A DNA stretch of 64,000 bases from Streptomyces sp. CB02056 (GTDB lineage: Bacteria; Actinomycetota; Actinomycetes; Streptomycetales; Streptomycetaceae): the NCBI RefSeq assembly GCF_001905545.1, contig NZ_LIPD01000004.1, positions 412,610-476,609 of the forward strand. Direction: 5' to 3'. Shown piece by piece: positions 47,732 through 56,685 of the stretch. Below the pieces are notes generated by a model that was not told the DNA's origin, did no database searches, and worked only from the letters and a program-made list of their open reading frames with translations. The translations under genes and the position numbers were made by a program. The stretch's first letter is position 1. The number at the start of each line of letters is the position of its first letter.

Positions 47732-49243
47732 ATGGCCGTTCGGCCCGAGGACAGTGTCGTCCGGGCGAAGTGGGGAGTGTGGTCCGCCTGGGACCGGGAG
47801 ACCTGGATGGTGGTCTCCGGCGGGGTGCTGGGGGCGCTGTTCGCGAGCATGGGGCTGGCGGTGCTGTTCGGCCCGGCGAACGGGTTCGGCGGCGACAGCC
47901 TCGCGTACATGGGGATCATCAGCATCCTGGGGCTGATGCCCTGCGGTGCGGGCTTCGTCTGGGCGCTGATCCACCCGAGGGCCGGGTTCCCGTCGGCCGC
48001 CGTCGGGGCGGTACTGGGGCTCGGGATCTTCGTCGGCTTCGCCGGGGACGGCCTCAACGACTCCTGGAAGGCGCCGCTGGACCGGCCGTCGACGATCCGC
48101 GCGGTGGGCAGCTGGACCAGCGGGGACCTGGTGGTCCGGGCCCGGCCGGACCTGGTGGTGGCGTACCGCCGGACGACCGGGGCCGTCGCCTGGCACTGGG
48201 CCCCGCCCGGGGAGGACACGGTGTGCGCGATGAGCCGGACGACCGGGCCTGACGGCACGGGCCGCGGCGGCGCCCTCGGCCTGATCGGCCACGCGCCGCA
48301 CGACAAGCCGTGCTCCGCCGTCACCGCGCTCGACCTCTCCGACGGCAGGGAGGGCTGGACCGCCGCCGTGGACGCGCCCGCCCGGGACGGGGACGACGCG
48401 ACTCCGGACGTGGTCGCGGTGGCCGGGCAGCAGGCCCTCCTCCAGGAGAAGGCCGGCTGGCGCGCCGTACGGCTGGCCGACGGCCGGGATGTCTGGCGCG
48501 GCACGGCCGACCCGGGCTGCACCCCGCTGCAGGTCGCGGGCGGGCCCGGGGACGCCGTCACGGTCGCGCAGTGCGGCGCCGCGCCGCCCGTGCTGCGCTC
48601 GCTGGCCCCGGCGGACGGCCGGGAGCAGCAGCGGATCGCGCTGCCCGCGGCGGGCGGGCTGAAGAACCTCGCGGTGGTCTCGGTCGACCCGCTCGCGGTG
48701 TGGGTGGACGCCCAGGCCGAGCGCGGCACCCACGCGGTGCTCAGCTACGACCGGACCGGCCGGCAGCGGGCGGTGATACCGGTCGCCGGGGACGAGTACG
48801 ACCTGGACGTGATGCTGGGCGGGCTGCACGCCTTCGACGAGTTCAGCGCCCGGCCGCTGTTCGGCGGGGTGGTGGTCGGGGACCTGTTCGTCGTACCGGG
48901 GGAGAAGCCCGGCGACATCGGCATCAGCGGCGGCAAGCACCCGAGCCGCACCGCCACCGGCCGGCTGCTGGCGTACTCGCTGACGGACGGCGGCAAGCGG
49001 TGGACGGCGGGGCTGGACGACCAGGTGACCGGCCTGGTGGTGGACGGCGGCTCGGTGTGGGCGATGACCCGGGGCCGGGTGACCAGGGTGGAGGCGGCGA
49101 CCGGGCGGCAGAGCGCCGTGCTGGACGTCAACGACACCGCGTCGCTCTATCCGGTGGACCTGTCGGTGTCGGACGCGGAGCGGTTCACGGTGGTCGCGGA
49201 GGACGGGACGCGGGACGAGCCGCCGGTGCGGGCGATGAGCTGA
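47732..49243 (+). CDS. Membrane-anchored PQQ-like beta-propeller protein
   Basis: 503 residues. The N-terminus has three hydrophobic segments (about 26-45, 54-77 and 85-101). The remaining 380 residues are repeated beta-sheet blades in the style of PQQ-dehydrogenase-like propellers (VTALDLSDGREGWTA, AVRLADGRDVWRG, LLAYSLTDGGKRWTAG). It probably acts outside the membrane as a scaffold or sensor. ATG 47732 has GGGAGAGA upstream; ATG 47681 is an alternative that adds 17 residues. No kinase domain is fused. Confidence 0.8.
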   Translation: MAVRPEDSVVRAKWGVWSAWDRETWMVVSGGVLGALFASMGLAVLFGPANGFGGDSLAYMGIISILGLMPCGAGFVWALIHPRAGFPSAAVGAVLGLGIFVGFAGDGLNDSWKAPLDRPSTIRAVGSWTSGDLVVRARPDLVVAYRRTTGAVAWHWAPPGEDTVCAMSRTTGPDGTGRGGALGLIGHAPHDKPCSAVTALDLSDGREGWTAAVDAPARDGDDATPDVVAVAGQQALLQEKAGWRAVRLADGRDVWRGTADPGCTPLQVAGGPGDAVTVAQCGAAPPVLRSLAPADGREQQRIALPAAGGLKNLAVVSVDPLAVWVDAQAERGTHAVLSYDRTGRQRAVIPVAGDEYDLDVMLGGLHAFDEFSARPLFGGVVVGDLFVVPGEKPGDIGISGGKHPSRTATGRLLAYSLTDGGKRWTAGLDDQVTGLVVDGGSVWAMTRGRVTRVEAATGRQSAVLDVNDTASLYPVDLSVSDAERFTVVAEDGTRDEPPVRAMS

Positions 49244-49328
49244 CGGGGTCCGCCGCCGACGGACCTGACCCTTTCGGGTGGTTGTGTCAGTCTGGTGGGG
49301 GAGCACCGCCGAGACCGGGAGACTCGTG

Positions 49329-50138
49329 ATGGCCGAGATCAGGGTGAACGGGGTGGCGCTGCACTACGAGGCCCGTGGCGAGGGCCCCGGCGTCGTCCTG
49401 GTGCACGGTTCCTGGAGCGACGCGGACTCCTGGGCGCGGGTGCTGCCCGGCCTGGCGGAGTCCACCACCGCGGTCGCCTACGACCGCCGGGGGCACAGCC
49501 GCAGCGAGGACCCGCTCACCCAGGGTTCGGTGCACGAGGACGCGGCCGACCTGGCCGGGCTGATCCACGAGCTGGGCCTCGCGCCCGCCTTCGCCTACGG
49601 CGACTCCTACGGCGCCCTGGTCGTCCTCCGGCTCGCCGCCGCCCGGCCCGACCTGCTGCGCGGGATCGCCGTGCACGAGCCGCCGGGCACCGGCATCCTG
49701 CTCGCCGACCCGGACCTGCGACCGCTCGGCACCGGCTTCGCCGACCGGATCGCCGCCGTCCGGGAGCTGCTGGAACAGGCCGAGTCGGCGGCCGCCGCCG
49801 AACTGTACGTGGACAGCCTCGCCTTCGGCCCCGGCGCCTGGGAGCAGCTGCCCGCGCCGGTCCGGCACAGCTACATCCGCAACGCGCCCACCTACCTGGA
49901 CGAGCTGCGCGACCCGGACGCGCTCGACCTCGACCTCATCGGGCTCGCCCGCTTCGGCGAGCCCGCGCTGCTCACCCAGAGCGACGAGAGCGCGCCGATG
50001 TTCGGCGAGGTGCTGGACCTCATCGACCTCACCCTGCCCAAGGCGGAACGCCACCTGTACGGCGGCGCCGGGCACGCCCCGCACCTGTCGCAGCCGGAGG
50101 AGTGGGTGCGGGTGGTGCTGCCGCGGGCGCTGCTCTGA
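49329..50138 (+). CDS. Alpha/beta hydrolase
   Basis: 269 residues. Nucleophile Ser93 is in AYGDSYGAL, HGSWSDADSW supplies the oxyanion loop and the catalytic His is in YGGAGHAPHLS. The fold is that of cytoplasmic haloperoxidase/esterase-like hydrolases. ATG 49329 follows GGGAGACTCGTG. Substrate unknown. Confidence 0.85.
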   Translation: MAEIRVNGVALHYEARGEGPGVVLVHGSWSDADSWARVLPGLAESTTAVAYDRRGHSRSEDPLTQGSVHEDAADLAGLIHELGLAPAFAYGDSYGALVVLRLAAARPDLLRGIAVHEPPGTGILLADPDLRPLGTGFADRIAAVRELLEQAESAAAAELYVDSLAFGPGAWEQLPAPVRHSYIRNAPTYLDELRDPDALDLDLIGLARFGEPALLTQSDESAPMFGEVLDLIDLTLPKAERHLYGGAGHAPHLSQPEEWVRVVLPRALL

Positions 50139-50309
50139 GACTGCCGCGGTTTCCGCGATTGATGTGACGGTCCGTCACCGTCGCTGGCTCCGTCGGGGAT
50201 TCGCCCCTGGTCGAATCCCCGGATAACCGCTCGCCTTCGCCGTCGTCCCGGGCGCAGGCTACTTCCGTGCCCGCGTCAGTACGGACGCGGTGCGAGCGGA
50301 AGGACTCAC

Positions 50310-51713
50310 ATGACGAGCACGCGCGGCCGCATCGCCGCCCTGCTGGGCGCCGTCGCGGTGGTCGCCGGCACCACGCTGGCCACTCCCGCGGCCGCCACGG
50401 CCGCCACGGCCGACACACCCGCCACGGCCAGGCCAGGCGGCGGGATCACCGGGCAGGCGCCCTGCCCGGACGCGCCCGAGTTCACCTGCGGGACCCTCAC
50501 CGTCCCGCTCGACCACAGCGGCGCCGTCCCCGGCACCCTCGACCTCGCGGTGGCCGTCGCCGGGAACACCAAGGCCCCCAAGGGCGACCTGCTGTTCCTC
50601 ACCGGCGGCCCCGGCCAGCCCGGCGTCCCGCTGATGAAGCGGATCGCCGGCAAGATGGCGCCCGTCCTCAAGGACTACCGCCTGGTGATGTACGACCAGC
50701 GCGGCACCGGCGCCCGTGCGCTCCAGTGCCCGGGCCTCCAGGAGGACATGGGTTCCTCCGACCTCGCTGTGCCGCGCAGGCAGTCGATCGCCGACTGCGC
50801 CGCCACCCTGGGCCCCAACGCCCGTTTCTACAGCACCGCGGACACCGTCGCCGACATCGACCGGCTGCGCGGTGCCCTCGGCGACCGGCGGCTGACCCTC
50901 GACGGCGTCTCGTACGGCACCCTCGTCGCCGAGCGGTACGCGCTCGCCCACCCGGCGCACGTGGCCCGGCTGGTGCTCGACTCGGTGGTGCCGCAGCAGG
51001 GCTACGACCCGCTCGACCTGGCCGCCCTGCCGGCCAGTGCCCGGGTGCTGCGGGCCGCCTGCCAGGCCACCGGCTGCACCACCGACCCGGCCGCCGACCT
51101 CGCCGCCACCGTCCGACGGTACGGCAACGGGGCGCAGGTCCTGGACGCCCTCACCAGCTACGAGTTCACCGACCCGAACTACGGCGGGGTCCCGGAGGCG
51201 CTGCACGAGGCCGCCGCCGGCCAGCCGGAGAAGCTCCAGGCCTTCATCGAGACCGTCCACCGGGACGACGCGGCCCCGGCCGAGGCGCTCAGCCAGGGCC
51301 TGCACGCCGCCACCGTCTGCGCGGACTCGCGCTTCCCGTGGGGCAGCACGGACACCCCGGTCGCGGGCCGGGCGGCCGCGCTGGAGCGCACCCGGCAGCG
51401 GCTGACCGCCGAGCAGACCTGGCCGTACGACGCGGCGACCGCGACCGGGCTCGGCAGCCAGCTGGTCTGCCTGGACTGGCCGCGCGAGCAGGTGCCGCCG
51501 ATCCCGCCGGCGCACCGCAGGCTGCCGAACGTGCCGGTGCTGCTGCTCGGCGGCGACCGGGACCTGTCCACGCCGAACGAGTGGCTGTACCAGCAGGCGG
51601 AGCTGGCGCACGACCCGCAGGTCGTGATCGTCCCGGGTGCGGCGCACTCGGTGCAGACCCGGGCGGCCGACCCGGCCGGGCGGCAGGCGGTGTACGACTT
51701 CCTGCTCAAGTAG
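50310..51713 (+). CDS. Secreted tripeptidyl-aminopeptidase-like alpha/beta hydrolase (S33)
   Basis: 467 residues. A signal peptide with hydrophobic core AALLGAVAVVAGTTLA and a likely cleavage after AAATA (about 30-33). Nucleophile Ser201 is in LDGVSYGTL, the acid in LLGGDRDLSTP and the His in GAAHSVQ. The TAP-like C-terminal domain is typical of streptomycete SlpD/E-type secreted aminopeptidases. Cysteines (52, 60, 140, 163) could form disulfides. Confidence 0.87.
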   Translation: MTSTRGRIAALLGAVAVVAGTTLATPAAATAATADTPATARPGGGITGQAPCPDAPEFTCGTLTVPLDHSGAVPGTLDLAVAVAGNTKAPKGDLLFLTGGPGQPGVPLMKRIAGKMAPVLKDYRLVMYDQRGTGARALQCPGLQEDMGSSDLAVPRRQSIADCAATLGPNARFYSTADTVADIDRLRGALGDRRLTLDGVSYGTLVAERYALAHPAHVARLVLDSVVPQQGYDPLDLAALPASARVLRAACQATGCTTDPAADLAATVRRYGNGAQVLDALTSYEFTDPNYGGVPEALHEAAAGQPEKLQAFIETVHRDDAAPAEALSQGLHAATVCADSRFPWGSTDTPVAGRAAALERTRQRLTAEQTWPYDAATATGLGSQLVCLDWPREQVPPIPPAHRRLPNVPVLLLGGDRDLSTPNEWLYQQAELAHDPQVVIVPGAAHSVQTRAADPAGRQAVYDFLLK

Positions 51714-51754
51714 CGGGGGCCGTCGGCGGGTTGCGTCCGACGGTGGACCGCCGC

Positions 51755-51799
51755 CGGCGGTGGGCCGTTCCGAGCAGGGGACGGAACGGCCCACCGCCG
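51755..51799. terminator. Bidirectional terminator
   Basis: A perfect 17-bp stem (51755-51771 with 51783-51799), 11-base loop, between the convergent peptidase gene and the leftward hypothetical gene. Confidence 0.85.
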
Positions 51800-51801
51800 C
51801 G

Positions 51802-52368
51802 CTACGGCCCGGCCGCGCCCCAGCCGTCGTCGGGCAGGGAGCGGTCGGGCTCGGGGCAGTCGAGGTGTTCGTAGCCCCACAGCAACGCCTTGTGCAGCGC
51901 CCACGCCTCCAGCGGCGGCCCGTCCTGGGACGCCCGGTTCGTCAGGACCAGCTCCACCCGGACCTCCTCGGCCGGCGAGAACAAAAGGTTCCGCTGGTCC
52001 GGGAGGTTCTCGTACGTCACCGTCTGCCAGCTGTGGCCGGTGGCGGTCAGCGCCGCCATCAGGTCGGCCTCGGAGACGTGGGTGTCGAGCGTCGCCGAAC
52101 CGCCGCCCGGCTGCGGGAGGTCGAGCTCGCCCTGCCAGACCGGCAGGGAGAGCGAGTGGAGCCGGCGGCAGCGGCAGAACACCGTCCGCACGTCGCCCCA
52201 GCAGAAGGCGTGCGGCCACCGGTCGCCCCGGTGGATGCCGCCGCCGTCCCACGGATCGCCGTAGTGGACGGCGAGTTCGGGCAGCGAGGCGCCGTAGCGC
52301 AGCTCGCCGAGGCCGCCGGTGGTGGCCAGGACGGTGACGAGCGGGAGGAAGCCGGTCAGCCCAGGCAC
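51802..52368 (-). CDS. Conserved hypothetical protein
   Basis: 188 residues from GTG 52368, which overlaps the stop of the serine hydrolase gene by 13 bases with GAGGCGG upstream; no other in-frame start fits. It contains LGELRYGASLPELAVHYGDPWDGG, a Cys/Arg patch (VFCRCRRLHSLSLP) and an acidic C-terminus. Similar small proteins are common in streptomycetes, but I know of no function. Confidence 0.6.
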   Translation of the reverse strand: MPGLTGFLPLVTVLATTGGLGELRYGASLPELAVHYGDPWDGGGIHRGDRWPHAFCWGDVRTVFCRCRRLHSLSLPVWQGELDLPQPGGGSATLDTHVSEADLMAALTATGHSWQTVTYENLPDQRNLLFSPAEEVRVELVLTNRASQDGPPLEAWALHKALLWGYEHLDCPEPDRSLPDDGWGAAGP

Positions 52369-53498
52369 TCGCGCACCGCCTCGATCAGGCGGTTCGCCCG
52401 GGCGTCGCCGTGGCCGATCATCCGGTTGGCGACATAGGCGAAGCCGACGCCGAACTCGTCGTCCCCGAAGGCGAACTGGCCGCCGGCGCCGTCGTTGCCG
52501 AAGCTGCGCGCGCCGAGCAGCGGGCGGAAGGCCGGGGAGTCGAGCAGCAGCCCGGAGCCCCAGCGGGCGCCCATGTCGAAGCCCAGGAAGCCCGCCCCGG
52601 AGGAGACTTCGCGCACCGCGCCGGTCACCGTGTCGGGCGAGAGCAGGCGGGGCGCGCCGTCCAGTCCGGTGGCCGCCGCCGCGTAGAGGCCCGCCAGGCC
52701 GGTGGCGGAGGCGACGGCGCCCGCGCCGGGCAGCTCGATCGCGTGCAGCGCCGGGTCGTTCCAGCCGTGCGGCACATCCAGGCCGGGGAAGACCAGGGCG
52801 CCGTTCATGGTGACGATCCGGGTCAGCAGGTGCTCCGGGCCGGGCATCGGACGGCGGCCCTCGGCCTCCACCAGCCGGGCCAGGCGGGGGAGTTCGTTCT
52901 CCGGCAGGCCGATCCAGACCGGCAGGCCGAGCGGCTCGGCGATCTCCTTGCGCAGGAACGCGCCCGGGGTCAGCCCGGTGATCCGGCGGATCACCTCGCC
53001 GACCGCGAAGCCGAGCACATGGCCGTGGTACTCGTACGCGGTGCCCGGCTCCCAGAGCGGCTGCTGCGCCTCGATCGACCGGACCACCGGATCCCAGGCG
53101 GCGACCTCCTCGAAGGAGAGCACCGCGTCCAGGGCGGGGATGCCGGCCCGGTGGCCGAGGATCATCCGGGTGGTGACGTCCTGCTTGCCGTTGCGGGCGA
53201 ACTCCGGCCAGTAGCGGGCGACCGGCGCGTCCAGGTCGAGCCGGCCCCGCTCGGCGAGCAGGTGGGCGCTGATGCTCACCGGGCCCTTGGCACAGGAGAA
53301 GACGGGCACGAGGGTGTCCTGCGCCCAGGCCCGCCCGGTGCGCTCGTCGGCCGTGCCGCCCCACAGCTCGACCACCTTCCGGCCCCCGGCGAACACCGTG
53401 ACGGCGGCGCCCAGCTCGGGGAACCCGGCGAAGTTGGCGGCGAAGACGTCCGCGACGGCGCCGAAGCGCTCGTCGGCCCAGCCCTGGTGCTGCTGCAT
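52356..53498 (-). CDS. Serine hydrolase, beta-lactamase-related (EstB/LACTB-like)
   Basis: 380 residues with no signal peptide, so probably cytoplasmic. The motif SCAK at 68-71 gives the nucleophile and general base, and a Tyr in YEYHGH follows. The C-terminal SFGNDGAGGQFAFGD corresponds to the HxG/WxG site of family VIII esterases. ATG 53498 (MQQHQGW) was preferred over one at 53549. It is translationally coupled to the downstream hypothetical gene. Confidence 0.85.
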   Translation of the reverse strand: MQQHQGWADERFGAVADVFAANFAGFPELGAAVTVFAGGRKVVELWGGTADERTGRAWAQDTLVPVFSCAKGPVSISAHLLAERGRLDLDAPVARYWPEFARNGKQDVTTRMILGHRAGIPALDAVLSFEEVAAWDPVVRSIEAQQPLWEPGTAYEYHGHVLGFAVGEVIRRITGLTPGAFLRKEIAEPLGLPVWIGLPENELPRLARLVEAEGRRPMPGPEHLLTRIVTMNGALVFPGLDVPHGWNDPALHAIELPGAGAVASATGLAGLYAAAATGLDGAPRLLSPDTVTGAVREVSSGAGFLGFDMGARWGSGLLLDSPAFRPLLGARSFGNDGAGGQFAFGDDEFGVGFAYVANRMIGHGDARANRLIEAVRECLG

Positions 53499-53589
53499 GA
53501 TGTGGTGCCCCGTTCTGCCCAGTTCCGCCCTCAAGATCGACCGAACCACGCTACGGGAGCCCGGCGCCCCTGACGAGGGGATTTCACCA

Positions 53590-53757
53590 GGCCGGGACGG
53601 GTGGGACGGATGTGGCAGACTCGCCGGCCCCGGCCTGCGGCGGCTGTACCACCCGTACGACGGCGGGGCGGACGTCTACCTGGCGTCGACGGAGGAGCGG
53701 GACCGGCTGAAGGAGCGGCACGCCGGGTGGCTGTCGGGGCACCCGAACGGCCTGTGA
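53590..53757 (+). pseudogene. C-terminal remnant of a hypothetical gene
   Basis: One frame reads LRRLYHPYDGGADVYLASTEERDRLKERHAGWL and stops at 53757. This resembles the tail of a common streptomycete protein, but no start codon or ribosome site precedes it in that frame. It looks like a 5'-truncated remnant. Calling its parent family DUF3885-like would be a guess. Confidence 0.5.
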
Positions 53758-53876
53758 GCGGCCGCGCCGGGCGGACGGCTTGCCCTCACCGCCGTCCGCC
53801 GCGCACAGTGTCCGGGGCGCGTTGACGATCACGCGCCCCGGCAGCCCGGCTGCCGCAGCGAGTGAGGGAGCGACAC

Positions 53877-54707
53877 ATGGCCGTCAGTCTGAGCAAGGTC
53901 GAGCAGAGCGCGCCCGCGCTGGTGAGCCTCTACAAGACGGCCGGCGCCTCGGTGGAGCGGCGCGGGCTGAACGGCCAGCGGGTGGCGGTGTACCTGGTGG
54001 TCGACTACTCCGGCTCGATGCGGCCCTACTACAAGGACGGCAGCGTCCAGGCGCTCGCGGACCGGGTCCTGGGGCTGTCGGCCCACCTGGACGACGACGG
54101 GACCGTGCCGGTCGTCTTCTTCTCCACCGAGGTCGACGCCCAGGCCGAGATCGCCCTGGAGGACCACGCGGGCTGGATCGACCGGATCGTCGCGGGCCTC
54201 GGCCACATGGGCAGGACCAGCTACCACCTGGCGATGGACGCGGTCATCCGGCACTACCGGGAGAGCGGAGCCACGGACCCGGCCTTCGTGCTGTTCCAGA
54301 CGGACGGCGGCCCGATCAGCAAGCCCGCGGCGGAGAAGAAGCTCTGCGAGGCGGCGACGTTGCCGATCTTCTGGCAGTTCATCGGCTTCGGCGACCCGGA
54401 CAGCCGGCAGTTCGACTTCCTGCGGAAGCTGGACGAACTGCCCGTCCCGGAGAAGCGGCCGATCGACAACGCCGGCTTCGTCCACCTGGGGCGCGACCCC
54501 CGGACGGTCTCCGACGACGAGCTGTACGACCTGCTGCTCACCGAGCTGCCGAGCTGGCTGGTGGCCGCCCGGGCCCAGGGCATCGTCCCGGACGGCCCGG
54601 CGCTGCGGGCGCCGGTCGGCGCCGCGGCCGAGGAGCGGCCGCAGCGCCGGGGCTTCTGGGCCACCCTGACCGAGGGACTGGGGAAGCGGGGCCGCCGCGG
54701 TCGGTAA
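53877..54707 (+). CDS. VWA-domain protein, TerF/vWA-type
   Basis: 276 residues. The von Willebrand A domain has the MIDAS motif DYSGSMRPYY (about 43-52), a Thr in MGRTSYHLAMD and Asp in FQTDGGP. The arrangement MAVSLSKVEQSAPALVSLYK-VWA matches the TerF-like/VWA proteins associated with tellurite-resistance (Ter) stress systems, in which they work with TerD proteins. No TerD is near. GGGAG eight bases before ATG 53877. Confidence 0.85.
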   Translation: MAVSLSKVEQSAPALVSLYKTAGASVERRGLNGQRVAVYLVVDYSGSMRPYYKDGSVQALADRVLGLSAHLDDDGTVPVVFFSTEVDAQAEIALEDHAGWIDRIVAGLGHMGRTSYHLAMDAVIRHYRESGATDPAFVLFQTDGGPISKPAAEKKLCEAATLPIFWQFIGFGDPDSRQFDFLRKLDELPVPEKRPIDNAGFVHLGRDPRTVSDDELYDLLLTELPSWLVAARAQGIVPDGPALRAPVGAAAEERPQRRGFWATLTEGLGKRGRRGR

Positions 54708-54725
54708 CCCGACGGCGTCGGGGCC

Positions 54726-54781
54726 AGGCGCTCTCTTCCGGATCACGCCGTGCGCCCGGCATGATCCGAACGAGAGGGCCT
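54726..54781. mobile_element. Short MITE-related inverted repeat between convergent genes
   Basis: A 56-bp element with 25-bp imperfect inverted repeats (54726-54750, 54757-54781; 21 of 25 match) that start AGGC(C/G)CTCTC. The right end matches the terminal repeat of the element in the MerR gene at 22 of 25 positions. It may now serve as a bidirectional terminator. Its edge overlaps the stop codon of the leftward roadblock gene. Confidence 0.65.
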
Positions 54782-55169
54782 AGACCGCGGGGACCATCCC
54801 GAGCAGCTCGCTCAGGCGGCGGACCGTGGCGGGCGACTCGCGGTGCAGGCCGGCGATGTCGAGGCCCTCGTCTCCCAGAATCATCAGCAGCGCCTGCTCC
54901 CCGATCGCCAGCACCACGACGTAGCCGCTGGTGCAGCGGGTGACCACGTCGCGCAGGCCGCCCACGCCGACCTCGGCCGCGGTGCGCCGACCGAGGCCGA
55001 GCATGGCGGCGGACAGGGCGGCGGCCGACTCGGGGTGGACGGCGGCCGTGTCGGCGGCCACCAACAGGCCGTCGGTGGTGGAGATGACACTCTCCGAGAT
55101 GCCCATGACCCGGTCGCGGAGGGACTTCAACTCGTCGACCAGCACGGCGGTCGGTGTCTGGCTGCTCAT
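54780..55169 (-). CDS. Roadblock/LC7-domain protein
   Basis: 129 residues, the typical single roadblock/LC7 fold: LVDELKSLRDRVMGISESVISTTDGLLVAADT, AAMLGLGRRTAAEVGVGGL and TSGYVVVLAIGEQALLMIL. In bacteria these proteins usually regulate small Ras-like (MglA-type) GTPases or join conservon membrane complexes. It overlaps the upstream DUF4388-like gene by four bases. Confidence 0.9.
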   Translation of the reverse strand: MSSQTPTAVLVDELKSLRDRVMGISESVISTTDGLLVAADTAAVHPESAAALSAAMLGLGRRTAAEVGVGGLRDVVTRCTSGYVVVLAIGEQALLMILGDEGLDIAGLHRESPATVRRLSELLGMVPAV

Positions 55170-56188
55170 GGTGCGCTCTTCTCGCTCTGCTCGGTCGTCT
55201 CGGTACGCGCGGTGTGCTCGGCGCGGTGTGCGTTCGGTGGACCGTCGGAAGCGGCCGCCGCTCCCTCGGATCGGGCGGGCAGGCCGCCGGGGCCGCCCGG
55301 AGCACCCGCGCCGCGTCCGCTGCGGACGCGGCGCGGCAGCGGCCCGGTGTCGGCCGGCGGCGGTTCGCTCGTCGGCGTGCGCGGGGCCACGCTCGGTGCC
55401 AGGGGCCCCGGGTGAGCCGGCTCCCGGTGGAGCAGGTGCCGGGCGTCCATCCGTACGACGTCGAGGAGCACGGCGAACACACCGCGTCCCAGGGCGAAGC
55501 CGAGGTCGCGCGCGGTGCGGCGGCCGGTGGCGGCGGCCAGGATCTCCCGGTAGCGGACCGGGATCCGCAGCGCGCCGGACTCGGCCCCGGCGGCAGGACG
55601 GATCCGGAGGCGGGCCAGTTCGCCGGGCGGTCCCCAGAGGCGGGTCAGCAGGGCCGTCCGCCGGGCGGTCTCCTCGAAGAGCCGCTCCGGCTCGATGCCC
55701 GGGCGCAGCGCGATCCTGGCAGGCGGCGCCGCCTCGGCCGTCTCCCAACTGCCGGGCGGGCTCAGCACCAGGGCGAAGGCCCCGTCGAAGGCGGCGGCGG
55801 CGCAGACGGCTTCGAGCTCGGCGGCGCCGATCGACCCCTGAGCCACCAGGGCCGCGCCGAGGTCGCCGCCCCAGGTCGGGGGAGCGTCGGTCGGTCGGCC
55901 GATGGACGCGGCCGTCTCGGCGGACGCCCACTCCTCCTCGCCGACGCGCCGGGACTTCAGCAGCAGGGTCGCGGCGGTCGGGGCCCCGGGGGTCTCGATC
56001 GCCGCGACCAGACCCTGCTCCAGGTGGATCGTGCCGCCCGGTGCGCTGGAGACGGTGACCGAGCCGGTGAACTCCGTCCGGCGCAGCGCGAGCAGCAGCG
56101 CGGGCACGTTGCGCGCGGTGGGTGGAGCCGGCGTCGTGGGAGTCGCGGGCACGGCGGGCGGCGCCGTGCCGTGGGACGGGTCGGTCAT
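55166..56188 (-). CDS. DUF4388 (PATAN)-like protein
   Basis: 340 residues. The N-terminal 20-70 region reads LRRTEFTGSVTVSSAPGGTIHLEQGLVAAIETPG, the pattern of DUF4388/PATAN domains. The middle is a helical regulatory part (about 100-260). The C-terminal 80 residues are disordered, rich in Pro, Arg, Gly and Ala. DUF4388 proteins commonly partner roadblock and response-regulator systems. It overlaps its neighbours on both sides (ATGA), so the three leftward genes form one operon. Confidence 0.75.
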   Translation of the reverse strand: MTDPSHGTAPPAVPATPTTPAPPTARNVPALLLALRRTEFTGSVTVSSAPGGTIHLEQGLVAAIETPGAPTAATLLLKSRRVGEEEWASAETAASIGRPTDAPPTWGGDLGAALVAQGSIGAAELEAVCAAAAFDGAFALVLSPPGSWETAEAAPPARIALRPGIEPERLFEETARRTALLTRLWGPPGELARLRIRPAAGAESGALRIPVRYREILAAATGRRTARDLGFALGRGVFAVLLDVVRMDARHLLHREPAHPGPLAPSVAPRTPTSEPPPADTGPLPRRVRSGRGAGAPGGPGGLPARSEGAAAASDGPPNAHRAEHTARTETTEQSEKSAP

Positions 56189-56544
56189 GCCAGCAAGTCC
56201 TGCGCGCGGTCGGCGGTCTGGCGGAGGGCCAGTGCCAGGTTGGTCCGTTCCCGGTCCAGCACGGTGGCCAGCAGCAGGGGGTCGCCCTTCCGGGACAGCA
56301 CCTGGACGACCTGGTGATGGCGGGTGCTGGTGACCACCAGGCTCTCCAACTCGCTCTCCGCCCCTGCCTCGTACAGCCGCTCGCCGATCAGGTTGGTCAG
56401 CTCGGCGAGTTCGGCCCCGGTCCCGAGCAGCCGGTGGTCCCCGGCGGACTGGTAGCTGAGACCCGTGACGGCGTCGACGAGCGCGGCACCGACCACTCCG
56501 GGGGAGCCGAGCACATCGGAGAGGGAAGCGTCGAGTGCGCGCAC
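56185..56544 (-). CDS. Roadblock/LC7-like protein
   Basis: 119 residues: MRALDASLSDVLGSPGVVGAALVDAVTGLSYQ then ELTNLIGERLYEAGAESELESLVVTSTRHHQVVQVL. It has the roadblock beta-helix order but differs from the paralogue at 54780-55169. It is the first gene of the leftward operon, 141 bases from a divergent roadblock gene. Confidence 0.8.
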   Translation of the reverse strand: MRALDASLSDVLGSPGVVGAALVDAVTGLSYQSAGDHRLLGTGAELAELTNLIGERLYEAGAESELESLVVTSTRHHQVVQVLSRKGDPLLLATVLDRERTNLALALRQTADRAQDLLA

Positions 56545-56685
56545 CAGTACCCCTTCACGTTCTGAACCCCGGCAGCGTACTTTATTCCATCATTTTCACG
56601 AGGCGACCACAACCGGCGGCTTCTTGCTATTTTGTTCCCGCACACGGGAGTTCTGCCCGGAAGTCACGCAAAGGACGAACAGCGC
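56545..56685. promoter_or_regulatory. Divergent promoter region of the roadblock cluster
   Basis: 141 bases, markedly richer in A/T than average (ACTTTATTCCATCATTTTC and TTGCTATTTTGTTC). It must hold both promoters, and could hold a shared operator. No palindrome stands out. Confidence 0.45.

Noticed and set aside
53601..53825. A 74-residue rightward frame starting MGRMWQTRRP
   Set aside because: It is Arg/Pro-rich and in a different frame from the recognisable YHPYDGGADVYL remnant, which better explains this stretch.
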